Shown one piece after another: positions 60,501 to 64,000 of a stretch of DNA of 64,000 nucleotides. The position numbers and the translations under genes were made by a program. Numbering within the stretch: the first letter of the stretch is position 1; each line of letters begins with the position of its first letter. The notes beneath the pieces were generated by a model. The model worked only from the letters and a program-made list of their open reading frames with translations. It was not told where the DNA came from and made no database searches. Origin of the DNA: Symsagittifera roscoffensis. Its lineage: Eukaryota; Xenacoelomorpha; Acoela; Convolutidae. The stretch covers positions 45,993,225-46,057,224 of the forward strand of contig NC_087066.1 in NCBI RefSeq assembly GCF_963678635.1, written 5' to 3'.

Positions 60501-63022
60501 CTTATTAATGTTATTATTTTTTCGTTTTTCCAGGCTCAAATTTTACTTTTTCGAGGCTTGGTTTTTGATTTTTTATTTCAATTCATATTCTTCCGTAAAA
60601 GAAGGCAAACTCAACTATCGACCAGCAAAAGTGTAAATAATCAGAATATTTGATTACGCTTGTGACCAGCAAGGGTATCGCGATTGGGTACTAGACTTTT
60701 TTCTCGTAAAAAACTTTCTTCACAGAATGGTCAAAATTAGAAATGGTAAATTATGATTCAGTTCACAATGAGTTCACATTTTTTTGCGTCTCCAGGTTAA
60801 TGATTTCGTCCCAATTTTTATCAGTATTTACTGGCCAGGTGTTTTATATCTGTATTTTGGTAGATTTTCTGAGTAATTTTTTCGCAACTTTCAAGAGGAT
60901 TAGTAGTTCAGACTCTTATTAATGTTATTATTTTTTCGTTTTTCCAGGCTCAAATTTTACTTTTTCGAGGCTTGGTTTTTGATTTTTTATTTCAAGTCAT
61001 ATCCCTCCGTAAAAGAAGGCAAACTCAACTATCGACCAGCAAAAGTGTAAATAATCAGAATATTTGATTACGCTTGTGACCAGCAAGGGTATCGCGATTG
61101 GGTACTAGACTTTTTTCTCGTAAAAAACTTTCTTCACAGAATGGTCAAAATTAGAAATGGTAAATTATGATTCAGTTCACAATGAGTTCACATTTTTTTG
61201 CGTCTCCAGGTTAATGATTTCGTCCCAATTTTTATCAGTATTTACTGGCCAGGTGTTTTATATCTGTATTTTGGTAGATTTTCTGAGTAATTTTTTCGCA
61301 ACTTTCAAGAGAATTAGTAGTTCAGACTCTTATTAATGTTATTATTTTTTCGCAAAAGTGTCAGTTTTTTGTGTTTACTGCGTTTATTGATTTTTTTTGC
61401 AAATGCCTGTTTGGAAAATTGATTCTGAGTCAAATGCCTATCAAACACAAAATAGAGGAAATAGGAGAAGAGTTTCATCAGCAATTGTCATGCGGACGAA
61501 TATTTGATTACGCTTGTGACCAGCAAGGGTATCGCGATTGGGTACTAGACTTTTTTCTCGTAAAAAACTTTCTTCACAGAATGGTCAAAATTAGAAATGG
61601 TAAATTATGATTCAGTTCACAATGAGTTCACATTTTTTTGCGTCTCCAGGTTAATGATTTCGTCCCAATTTTTATCAGTATTTACTGGCCAGGTGTTTTA
61701 TATCTGTATTTTGGTAGATTTTCTGAGTAATTTTTTCGCAACTTTGAAGAGGATTAGTATATTTCATGGTGTCTTAGTTTCTCTGATAATTTTTTTTTGG
61801 AATTTAAAAGAAAATTTAGCAATAAATTTCCAGCTTATTTGGATACAAGGTGCCTAAATGATTTTTTTAATCTAAAAAAGCGTGGAATTAATTAAGTTTG
61901 AATTTTTTGGTTTGTTTATGGATAGAGCAATTTTAGTTGAAATCGGTTCAAGTTGATGGCATAGCGAATTTTTTAACATGCCAAAAGTTTTTCGAAAAAA
62001 TATACATTGCCAGATTTTCTACCAAGATATTTGGCGAGTTTCGGACGAGATTCAGGAGTGTGGTTTTTTCTGGCTGAAAATTGGGGAAAATAGTTTTTCC
62101 TGTTTGTTTATTTCCTTCACGGGCTTTTTTTCATTGTTATCTTTTTGGTGATCCAACTCTCTCAACGTTGCGTATCAAGATCATATTTGATAAGTTTGAA
62201 GTAATGTGTTCTTTTATAACGTGATTTTTTCCACTTGTTTTTGTGCAAATGGTTTGAAACTTAAGCATTTATTTTTTTTCTAGTTTTATTCTTTGATTAT
62301 AATTTTAACGCAGATGTTCCTGTTGATGTTTACAGACAATTATTCCTGTAGGATGTGCAGGTTGTTTAGTTCCAAGATACTAATCAAAGCTTTTGTGTAC
62401 ATTTAGGACCTTATGAATCTCGAGTTTTTTTTATTGTTTTGACATTCGATTAGTAAAACAGTTGATGCTTTTTTAATTTATCAAATGAACCGAAAAACTT
62501 CATTTGTTTCGAACAACAGTACAATAATAAAGACTCGGTTTCTGAAATTTTCAGAATATATCTAGCAATTTTTCTGAAATGCATTATTTATACATAGTTC
62601 GGCTTAATGCTTTCCAGTTTATTGCATGCAAAGTTAGCTTGGATGGCTTCAATTTGTTATATTCCGAATTATTACAAGCAAATTATGCGCAATTTTGTTT
62701 TGACCGTGTAGGGATTCATTTGAGCAGCTGACTACAGGAGTGGCTTCCTTCTCTCTCGTGTCGGCAGAACTGCCTCAGTTAGTGTCCGTAGTGTACAAGC
62801 AGAGTGGCACGATCACCCTGTTCGACATGCTCAAGTGTCAGTCAGTGTGCTCCCTACAGCTGCCCCCATCGCACCAACTACTCTCACCCCTCTCACAGCC
62901 CACACTTGTTGCAGATGGTCAGGGGGAGGGGGAGGGGCAGGGGGAGGAAATAGCAGAAGATTCTTCACTAGAAACGCCTTATATGGCCACACTAAACACA
63001 GCCCATTTCATGTTTGTACATG
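33374..63022 (+). CDS. WDR93: WDR93-like ciliary WD-repeat protein, 12 exons, 3' end outside window
   Basis: Joined exons give about 657 residues from Met at 33402, close to the roughly 690-residue vertebrate protein, with the end outside the window. The pattern fits WDR93, a WD-repeat protein of motile cilia and sperm flagella (known). The start has the DEDFVLDPEILFDYLPQPYR motif. WD-like blades follow in exons 3-5, then a loop (VLRVKPPQFPQGVATTPYE), and further blades in exons 9, 10 and 12 (AFGFSDGTIVVYDKEYG, YKQSGTITLFDMLKCQ). All junctions are GT-AG and keep frame: introns 1-3 and 5 in phase 0, 4 and 6-10 and 12 in phase 1, 11 in phase 2. Exons are clearly richer in GC than introns. Introns are 253 to 5022 bases. 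A short exon between exons 2 and 3 could have been missed. Confidence 0.8.
33850..33966 (+). CDS. WDR93: WDR93 exon 2
   Basis: Residues 50-88, MVELVFDVAWEQIEGIEAEK and then a basic helix, ending NPTDIP. Acceptor TTTGCACTAG, donor CCA/GTGAGT. Phase 0 on both sides. The ATG at its first base is internal, not a start. Confidence 0.8.
34195..34522 (+). repeat. Family A copy A1 (left end lost), intron 2
   Basis: Shares the internal order of family A: TTTCCTTTGTTAAAAGG, then CGAACAGCAAGAGTGTAAAG, AACGTGATCGA, TTCTAGTTTCGA, CCCAGCGAAATGAAAAC and the end ACTGTCTGTTGGCT. The hairpin left end is not recognisable. Confidence 0.7.
34697..35050 (+). repeat. Family A copy A2, diverged, intron 2
   Basis: Left part CACTGAACATAGTGAAGAGA, internal GAAATGGCCAGAAAGAAAAA and end TTCATTGACATTTTTCGAAC followed by TGTTTGTTCG. 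Old copy, recognised by order of parts. Confidence 0.5.
35461..35938 (+). repeat. Family A copy A3, full length, intron 2
   Basis: Left hairpin AGGAATCACTGAACGTAGTT followed by AATATTCTTATA. The stem AGGAAT/ATTCTT pairs as RNA with one G-U. Internal GGAAATGGCGCGAAATAACG, GTCTAGTTTCGAATG, TTGATCCAGTTTTCTCTGAA. Right end TGCGTTCATTGACGCTTTTC then AATTTGTCTGCTGTC. Confidence 0.75.
36530..37030 (+). repeat. Family A copy A4, intron 2, next to exon 3
   Basis: Only the second half of the left hairpin is kept (AGTTCAGGCTCTTATATAGG). Internal parts TTTGCTAAAAGGCAGACAAA and GCGGAAAAAACGTAC. Right end AATTGAGTTTTTTCCAAACT then ATCTGTTGGCTATG. Confidence 0.7.
37065..37214 (+). CDS. WDR93: WDR93 exon 3
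   Basis: Residues 89-138, starting NCHDVRCMCASSDKN and containing one beta-propeller blade (WLYAGTFDDKLTIFDSKSHE). Acceptor T-run plus CAG, donor AAG/GTTTAA. The acceptor lies 34 bases after the end of a family A repeat. Confidence 0.85.
37468..37672 (+). CDS. WDR93: WDR93 exon 4
   Basis: Residues 139-206 (KLKVASLMESVQVVLAED, FITALDKIHFVKVLNE, VRTWLSPDATALALYLK). The donor chosen is AAGA/GTAAGT, because phase 1 is needed to read exon 5 as NTTTGQQYIEVFKC. A second donor at 37720 (CAA/GTAAGC) would extend the frame by 47 bases but leaves phase 0 and breaks exon 5. Confidence 0.75.
38280..38470 (+). repeat. Family A partial copy, intron 4
   Basis: Contains ATTTGCTAAAAGAAGTTTCA and TCTCAGCGTATTGAAACC followed by ATCTAGTTTTCTTAAATTGG, the order of the central part of family A. 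Ends not found. Confidence 0.45.
39120..41460 (-). mobile_element. Second LINE (PHD-EN-RT, I/Jockey-like), antisense in intron 4
   Basis: Minus strand, in order. A zinc finger lies at about 41380-41290 (HVCGWIHLKCSGLTTLKHHR then DFYCPTC). The endonuclease start lies at about 41110-40970 (SLKIVQLNCNSISGKAPEVE, HIAFVQENKL). An RT start HVGPLAISLFNNR leads into 40142-39912 (IIPQPKHNKDLKLSEHYRPV, SPAVKIWEPLIYPTL, HRHGSHPTLSTTTVLSVLDL). Motif A follows (ATLNLSKAFCHG near 39865, catalytic Asp replaced by Cys), and a C-terminal stretch RLAIMKPLSATK ends near 39175. Much of the endonuclease and RT is missing. The order finger-EN-RT and the sequences fit APE-type LINEs, but the exact clade is not certain. 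Confidence 0.8.
39211..39510 (-). repeat. 150-bp tandem duplication inside the second LINE
   Basis: CTGCGCTAGACTT at 39211 and 39361 start two copies of a 150-base unit (GAGGGGTGGGTC, GGTGCTTCTCCAACGGAA, GTATTGTCCATTTGC in both) with about one change per ten bases. On the minus strand each encodes the LINE stretch I-P-L-E-K-H-P-K-I-L (LPLEKHHKIL in the other), the part after the catalytic motif. Confidence 0.85.
41689..41786 (+). CDS. WDR93: WDR93 exon 5
   Basis: Residues 207-239, TTTGQQYIEVFKCPVDAWTK, then ELDAANQQYQKQ. Matches the family pattern of a final strand followed by W-x-K-E-L. Acceptor ATTTTTAG, donor CAG/GTTAAA. Confidence 0.8.
42010..42300. mobile_element. hAT-like MITE, eroded copy, intron 5
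   Basis: CTTAGGTCGAACGACTTGAT with AAGCTCTTCTAAAACGCTGA, then AGTACCAAAGGAGGGACCTT and GGGTGTCGAATT. These correspond in order to parts of 42719-43130. Terminal repeats are lost. Confidence 0.5.
42435..42534 (+). CDS. WDR93: WDR93 exon 6
   Basis: Residues 240-272, VDVVTVSVPSISFTKPVSVL then RVKPPQFPQ. Acceptor TGTGTTTAG, donor CAGG/GTAAGT. Ends in phase 1, giving Gly with the first two bases of exon 7. Inferred from frame and sites; no full-length ORF covers it. Confidence 0.75.
42719..43130. mobile_element. hAT-like MITE with 17-bp terminal inverted repeats, intron 6
   Basis: AAGGGGCGGATTTAGGA at the left end is matched exactly in reverse by TCCTAAATCCGCCCCTT at the right. Ends beginning with (C)AGGGGCGGAT are typical of hAT-derived MITEs (known). 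About 410 bases, no transposase. The 8-base flanks (GATTCATA, TTTGTATA) are only partly alike, so the target duplication is decayed or my end is off by a base. Confidence 0.8.
43409..43443. repeat. GAT microsatellite
   Basis: A run of seven to eight GAT units with one ATC interruption (GATGATGATGATGATGATCA), followed by GATGACGATG. Confidence 0.9.
43520..43965. repeat. Direct repeat of about 120 bases in two copies
   Basis: 43520-43645 and 43845-43965 share ATAGTGCATTGCTTCA, a TTTTAAACCA part, GAACAAATAATATC (GAACCAATAATATC) and TTAGACAATATT. The 200 bases between them are unique. No family recognised. Confidence 0.7.
44172..44494 (+). repeat. Family A copy A5 with GTGTC/GACAC stem, intron 6
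   Basis: Left hairpin TAAGTGTC at 44171 pairs perfectly with GACACTTA at 44194-44201. The right terminal inverted copy also carries the variant (TTTATTGACACC), so all three places changed together. About 120 bases shorter than full copies. Ends GATGGCTATG, 15 bases before exon 7. Confidence 0.75.
44510..44689 (+). CDS. WDR93: WDR93 exon 7
   Basis: Residues 273-332, GVATTPYEMFRRAESVVPGS then HQLSLTHMEVANTAFNMLNA, ending NKQGTG. The P-x-E-x-x-x-x-A and VPGSG patterns fit the family. Acceptor TTGTTTTCAG begins 15 bases after a family A repeat; donor ACAG/GTACGA. Confidence 0.8.
44773..45248 (+). repeat. Family A copy A6, full length, intron 7
   Basis: Left AAGAGTCGATGCACTTAGTT then CAGACTCTT (7-bp stem). 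Internal GTGTAAAATCCCGTAAAAAC, GTGATCGACTTCTACTTTCG. Right TTGCGTTCATTGATTTTTTC then AACTGTCTGTTGGCTATG. Confidence 0.8.
45262..46190 (-). mobile_element. LINE reverse transcriptase fragment, antisense in intron 7
   Basis: On the minus strand, about 46130-45790 gives KVHLISYADDFHPLS with the catalytic YADD, then KLKILGVTFDS, and after frame changes RPIIDYASPEWSYPASNTS. These are the RT catalytic motif and the following conserved region of I/Jockey-type LINEs. 45262-45640 may be the 3' region but has no clear motif. Frame changes prevent any product. It lies between family A copies A6 and A7. Confidence 0.8.
46258..46776 (+). repeat. Family A copy A7, intron 7
   Basis: Left end eroded (AAAGTCGATAAAGTTCGTGG). 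Internal CGAACAGCTAAAGTGTGAAT, ACATGATCGACTTTAATTTC. A short internal piece (CAGATTTCCCAGC) appears twice near 46462-46505. Right end CAGTCTATTGGCTATG. Confidence 0.7.
47301..47420 (+). CDS. WDR93: WDR93 exon 8
   Basis: Residues 333-372, TATVGEVPGAALFSEREPEV then LFFTPGRLTPIGIDNEKEN. Acceptor TCTTTTATAG, donor AACG/GTTAGG. Phase 1 on both sides. The long minus-strand frame over it is only its antisense. Confidence 0.75.
47931..48011 (+). CDS. WDR93: WDR93 exon 9
   Basis: Residues 373-399, RVCSVGVWWSELYYMSIYSI then LRQPAK. Acceptor GTCCTTTAG, donor AAAG/GTATAA. The W-x-x-x-x-x-L-Y-x-Y-like strand fits the family. Confidence 0.75.
48660..49013. mobile_element. hAT-like MITE, reverse orientation, intron 9
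   Basis: AGTAGCGGATTTAGGGAGGG at the left and TTTAGATCCGCCCGTA at the right. The inner part GGAAAATCAATTTGATCGAC is the reverse complement of a stretch in the 42719 copy. Ends are more diverged. It sits in the first copy of the intron 9 duplication and is absent from the second. Confidence 0.7.
49090..49645. repeat. Family B, copy 1, intron 9
   Basis: Starts CACTAGCGAG and ends near TTTATTTGTGGCTAGTGTTT, an inverted CACTAGC at the ends. Internal parts shared with 59270-59850: AAATATTGGTGCCATTTTTG, TTCATCAAATGAACC, TTTGTTTCAAACAACAG, GGCTTAATGCTTTCCAATTT. GAGTTAAGCG after the end resembles the tRNA-like part of copy 2. Confidence 0.7.
50215..51845. repeat. Intron 9 segmental duplication, copy 2 (with family A inside)
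   Basis: Partner of 48050-50172. It lacks the hAT-like MITE and the body of family B but carries family A copy A8 at 51143-51593. The duplication thus predates at least these insertions. Confidence 0.8.
51143..51593 (+). repeat. Family A copy A8, full length, with a paralogous empty site
   Basis: Left TAAGAGTC/GACTCTTA stem around ATGAACGTAATTCA. Right TTTGCGTTAATTGACTCTTT then TCCAACTGTCTGTTGGCTAT. It interrupts the second copy of a local duplication. The undisturbed first copy reads GGATAATTTAAGTCAGCACT at 49869. Flanks here are GGATATTTAA on the left and TTTTGAATCAGCACTG on the right. Confidence 0.85.
51846..52929. other. Intron 9 interval before exon 10, little recognised
   Basis: Apart from the short palindrome at 52641 I find neither a gene nor a repeat matching other parts of the window. 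Confidence 0.5.
52641..52663. other. Perfect short palindrome ACACAAGC-AAA-GCTTGTGT
   Basis: An 8-bp stem with 3-base loop, followed by TATAAAAAAT. It is similar to the CACTAGC/GCTAGTG ends of family B and may be a collapsed remnant of such an element (inference). Confidence 0.5.
52930..53061 (+). CDS. WDR93: WDR93 exon 10
   Basis: Residues 400-443, DMEHKPDSIMNFGGPLHCST then SSDNVLLAFGFSDGTIVVYD and KEYG. A clear WD blade. Acceptor ATGTTTCAG, donor TATG/GTGAGT. Confidence 0.85.
53110..53165. repeat. CA-rich microsatellite after exon 10
   Basis: CACACACACAAACACACATA and neighbouring ACAC tracts, 50-100 bases into intron 10. Confidence 0.8.
53390..53620. repeat. Minisatellite of about 80-bp unit, first part
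   Basis: Units of the form CTTGAAATATTTCAAAGTTT, CATTGCTTGAATAGCTTGCA, AAGAAAAACTTTTTGACAAC, CGATTTGGTCTATGAAA recur about three times. The same unit continues at 54715-55110. Confidence 0.75.
53621..54714. other. 1.1-kb insertion splitting the minisatellite
   Basis: Contains sequence related to the 60-kb array (53630-53790, GCAAGGGTATTGCAATCGGG, TTCACAGAATGGTCAAAATT), the tRNA-derived head at 53797, and T-rich sequence without frames or terminal repeats I can identify (53900-54700). Confidence 0.55.
53797..53875 (+). repeat. tRNA-derived SINE head, intron 10
   Basis: GGCCTAGAGGTAACGAATAC matches an A box region (TRGCNNAGYNGG) and CATGGGTTCGATTTTGC the B box (GGTTCGANTC), 35 bases apart as in a tRNA. 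Acceptor and T stems do not pair, so no functional tRNA. Upstream (53630-53790) lies sequence related to the 60-kb array. Confidence 0.6.
54715..55110. repeat. Minisatellite of about 80-bp unit, second part
   Basis: About five units (AACTTGAAATTTTTCAAAGT, GCTTGAGTAGCTTGCAAGAA, CCAACCGAATCGATCCATGA and so on), degenerate, in the same orientation as 53390-53620. Confidence 0.75.
55111..55560. repeat. Degenerate tandem repeat of about 175 bases
   Basis: Each unit has TTTTAGTTTnnGAGATAT, a run resembling TTTGATTTTTCTGAAAA, AAATTTAGATTTAAAAAAAC, and a TCTGCTGTCNAGG or GTGCTGTCCGG part followed by GATGTAAAATT or GGTGGTAAATTT. About two and a half units. Confidence 0.55.
55561..56524. other. Intron 10 interval without gene
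   Basis: Two stretches (55690-55960 and 56160-56420) are alike in outline: a TGTCCA or TTTTGGACA part, TTGCATCGTAATGAATTCTT (TTGCATCGAAGTGAATTCTT), ATGTGAAACAATCTCA (CATGAAACATTTTCAT). This is an old 480-base-spaced repeat. Nothing coding. Confidence 0.5.
56525..56873 (+). repeat. Family A copy A9, intron 10
   Basis: Internal TTCAGGAAAAGTCTTTGTTC, CTTCTAGTTTCGAAAGTCGA, TTGCTCCAGTTTTATCAAAT. Right end GGTTCGTTCACTTTTTTCCT then GTGGTTTGTTGGCTATG. The left hairpin is not clear. Confidence 0.65.
57150..57572 (+). repeat. Family A copy A10, intron 10
   Basis: Left AAGTCTATGAACGTAGTTCA then GACTCTT. Internal TCGACCAGCAAAAGTGTAAA. Right end TTGCGTTTATTGACTT, a 26-base insertion, then CCAATTGTCTTTTGGCTAG. 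It is the closest relative of the units in the 60.5-61.4 kb array. Confidence 0.7.
58084..58414 (+). CDS. WDR93: WDR93 exon 11
   Basis: Residues 444-553, SAQQVMKANFSDTSVKLMQF, a Ser/Glu-rich loop (SSEAPLLSELESEMESLNSS, then GDGGKSRGRQKAPP) and NGILALSEDGTLSLCTFRSL. Acceptor TATGTAG, donor CTCG/GTGGGT, phase 2. Exon 12 then reads ARDSFEQL. The 240-codon frame over this exon is in another phase and not real. Confidence 0.8.
58632..59062 (+). repeat. Family A copy A11, intron 11
   Basis: Left AGGTGTCAATGAGTGTAGTG then AAGACATTT. The stem pairs as RNA with two G-U. Internal GAAAAAAAAATACTTCTAGT, TCGTCTAGTTTTCTCAATTT. Right TTTATTGACTCTTTTCCAAC then TGTCTGTTGGCTTTG. Confidence 0.75.
59114..59268 (+). 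repeat. Family A copy A12, left half, split by a family B insertion
   Basis: Left TAAGAGTC/GACTCTTA hairpin around GAAGAGTGTAGTGAA. The GACTCTTATA part is repeated once more at 59150. The copy stops at GTTCATTTTCTTTGTT and resumes at 59932 (AAAGGAAGGCAAACTCCACT), with family B between. Confidence 0.75.
59286..59387. repeat. 34-bp tandem repeat, three copies
   Basis: GAGCGTTAGTGTTATACTAC then GACTTACACGAAGT, starting at 59286, 59320 and 59354, with one or two base differences. It lies at the left end of family B copy 2. The first CACTAGC and the GCGTTAGTG of each unit are inverted with respect to each other. Confidence 0.9.
59775..59850 (+). repeat. tRNA-like segment (SINE-type) at the end of family B
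   Basis: TAGCCGGTTGTTAAGTGTTC resembles a tRNA 5' half with A box, and CGAGGTAGCAGGTTCGAAGC fits variable loop and B box (GGTTCGAANCC). The acceptor stem cannot be formed, so it is not a tRNA gene but a tRNA-derived repeat part. Confidence 0.55.
59932..60146 (+). repeat. Family A copy A12, right half
   Basis: Continues A12 after the family B insertion: CGAACAGCAAAAGTGTAAAG, then a shortened middle and TGCGTTCATTGATTTTTTTT, then GCAAATGCCTGTTTGG. The end passes into the 414-bp array. Confidence 0.65.
60125..61757 (+). repeat. Tandem array of four units, 414-bp period, in A-B-B-A order
   Basis: The core (AATATTTGATTACGCTTGTG, GGGTATCGCGATTGGGTACT, TCTTCACAGAATGGTCAAAA, TATTTACTGGCCAGGTGTTT) starts at 60231, 60645, 61059 and 61499. 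In the two middle units the core is preceded by family A-derived sequence (CAGACTCTTATTAATGTTAT, GACCAGCAAAAGTGTAAATA). In the first and last it is preceded by another leader (GCAAATGCCTGTTTGGAAAA, GAAGAGTTTCATCAGCAATT). Units are almost identical, so the expansion is recent. Confidence 0.9.
61860..62439. other. Intron 11 interval, nothing recognised
   Basis: AT-rich, no frames of note, no repeats that I could match to other parts of the window. Confidence 0.5.
62440..62711. repeat. Family B, copy 3, partial, abutting exon 12
   Basis: TTTATCAAATGAACCGAAAA, TTTGTTTCGAACAACAGTAC, TTCGGCTTAATGCTTTCCAG, TTGTTATATTCCGAATTATT in family B order. The final part (GCAATTTTGTTTTGACCG) corresponds to family B sequence and contains the pyrimidine-rich stretch before the acceptor of exon 12. 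Confidence 0.65.
62712..63022 (+). CDS. WDR93: WDR93 exon 12
   Basis: Residues 554-657, DSFEQLTTGVASFSLVSAEL, VVYKQSGTITLFDMLKCQS, an acidic Gly/Glu loop (GQGEGEGQGEEIAEDSS) and TLNTAHFMFVHG. Acceptor GACCGTGTAG, donor CATG/GTGAGT in phase 1, so at least one more exon follows outside the window. Confidence 0.85.
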
Positions 63023-63215
63023 GTGAGTACTGGAACAAAAAATAGAGAGCAAAAGTAATGTACATTTTTTTGTCGGAAATTGTTTAGGTCGAACAAATTA
63101 AGAACTGCTGGTGTCTCTGTTGAATTGGTTTATATGCCTTTATTTGCTCTGAGCCTATAAACCAAACTAATACAGACATCAGTATTCCCAAGAACTAATG
63201 ATTTCCAGAATTTTT

Positions 63216-63658
63216 AAGAGTCGATGAACGTAGTTAAGACTCTTGTATAGGCCGCGATGATTTTTTTTCGTTTTTTTTTTGGTTTTCCAGGAAAAGTCTA
63301 AAAATTTGTTCAGGCTCAAGTTCATTTTTTGCGCTTCGACTTGTGATTTTTTAAAGTTAAGTACGTTTCCATTGTTAAAAGGAAGACAAGCTCCACTATC
63401 GAACAGCAAAAGAGTAAAGGTAACGAAAAACGTGATCGACTTCTTGTTTCCAAAGTGGAATTCAATTTTCAGATTTCCCAGCGAAATAAAAATTATACTT
63501 AAATGATCCAGTTTTCCCAAATTGAGTTAATTTTATCAAAAAAGTGCATATCATAAATTTTTAAATAATTCATTGAAATTTGAGAGTTCAGATTTTTTCC
63601 AGATGTTTTTTTCAGTTCAGTTCGTTCATTGACTCTTTTCCATGTGTCTATTGGCTAT
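63216..63658 (+). repeat. Family A copy A13, full length, intron 12
   Basis: Left AAGAGTCGATGAACGTAGTT then AAGACTCTTGTATAGG. Internal CGAACAGCAAAAGAGTAAAG, ACGTGATCGACTTCTTGTTT, CCCAGCGAAATAAAAATTAT. Right TTCGTTCATTGACTCTTTTC then CATGTGTCTATTGGCTAT. Confidence 0.8.
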
Positions 63659-63769
63659 ATTTGAAATTGAAAGAGCTACATGATGATCTTCACTTGTCTT
63701 TTTATCTCTTTTTAACCTTTCTGAAGCTACTTCGTCAGCTTGTCGCTGGTGTTTACAAAGTGTAAGACT

Positions 63770-64000
63770 CATCCGTAGGGTTTTTTTTTGTCATAAATGT
63801 ATTTGAATCCAAAAATGGATTTGAGTTCCCAGCGGATTGAAAAACCTTTTTATCAACTTTTCTCAAATAGAGTTGGTGTTACAAAAAAGCGTCAATCATG
63901 AAAGTTTCTTAAAGTTCAAAAAGTCGGATGTTTTTGTCAGTTTTCTATTGTTTATAGAGACTTCCATTTGTCTTTTGGCCAAATATGTGTCTGTTTTGAT
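63770..64000 (+). repeat. Family A partial copy at the right window edge
   Basis: Contains GAGTTCCCAGCGGATTGAAA, TCAACTTTTCTCAAATAGAG and the end CCATTTGTCTTTTGGCCAAA. Left end not found. Confidence 0.5.

Noticed and set aside
60125-61757. CRISPR-like array
   Set aside because: Units are 414 bp, contiguous and contain no short repeat-spacer structure; the context is eukaryotic.
63279-63506. Frames in family A copies with recurring FPLLKGRQ-like peptides
   Set aside because: The peptide recurs because the repeat recurs (TTTCC-TTGTTAAAAGGAAGGCAA). Frames differ between copies and contain stops, so no coding is implied.

Overview
The window is nuclear DNA from an animal, most likely a marine invertebrate (inference). 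It is AT-rich, its genes are sparse and split by GT-AG introns, and about two thirds of it is recognisable or suspected repeat. Two host genes are supported. One is an intronless-looking histone H2B at 30277-30645 (+). The other is a twelve-exon gene at 33374-63022 (+), running off the right edge, whose product matches the ciliary WD-repeat protein WDR93. No tRNA gene, rRNA gene, CRISPR array or bacterial-type operon was seen. I do not recognise the species.

Left part (1-12 kb): wreckage of a minus-strand LTR-type retroelement (about 60-3807, aspartic protease motif with its catalytic Asp lost), about 6 kb of old diverged repeats without genes, and an old minus-strand copy (9795-11200) of a reverse transcriptase C-terminal module that recurs near 24 and 28 kb.

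Middle part (12-29.7 kb): a nested, repeatedly duplicated block. A 1.4-kb unit is duplicated in tandem (12341-13769, 13770-15168). Next come three copies of one dead minus-strand CR1/L2-like LINE (ORF1 with PHD-like finger and C-terminal domain, endonuclease, reverse transcriptase). These alternate with a conserved unidentified minus-strand segment, the plus-strand RT C-terminal module and a 0.67-kb module X. All LINE copies share the same lesions, and two block junctions share a TTTTG microhomology. The block therefore seems to have grown by DNA duplication and not by retrotransposition.

Right part (31-64 kb): the H2B gene, then WDR93. About 2.0 kb of coding exon is spread over 29.6 kb; the introns reach 5 kb and are filled with repeats. 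The dominant repeat, here called family A (about 430-480 bp), begins with a hairpin whose stem varies with compensatory changes. It ends with an inverted copy of the same sequence plus a second small hairpin. At least thirteen copies lie here, all in the direction of WDR93, and none was found in the first 30 kb. Two LINE fragments in the same introns lie antisense. Other repeats are hAT-like MITEs, a TAAGACGACAG-ended MITE, a family B with tRNA-like ends, a split minisatellite and a 414-bp tandem array. A 2-kb duplication in intron 9 supplies a paralogous empty site for a family A insertion.
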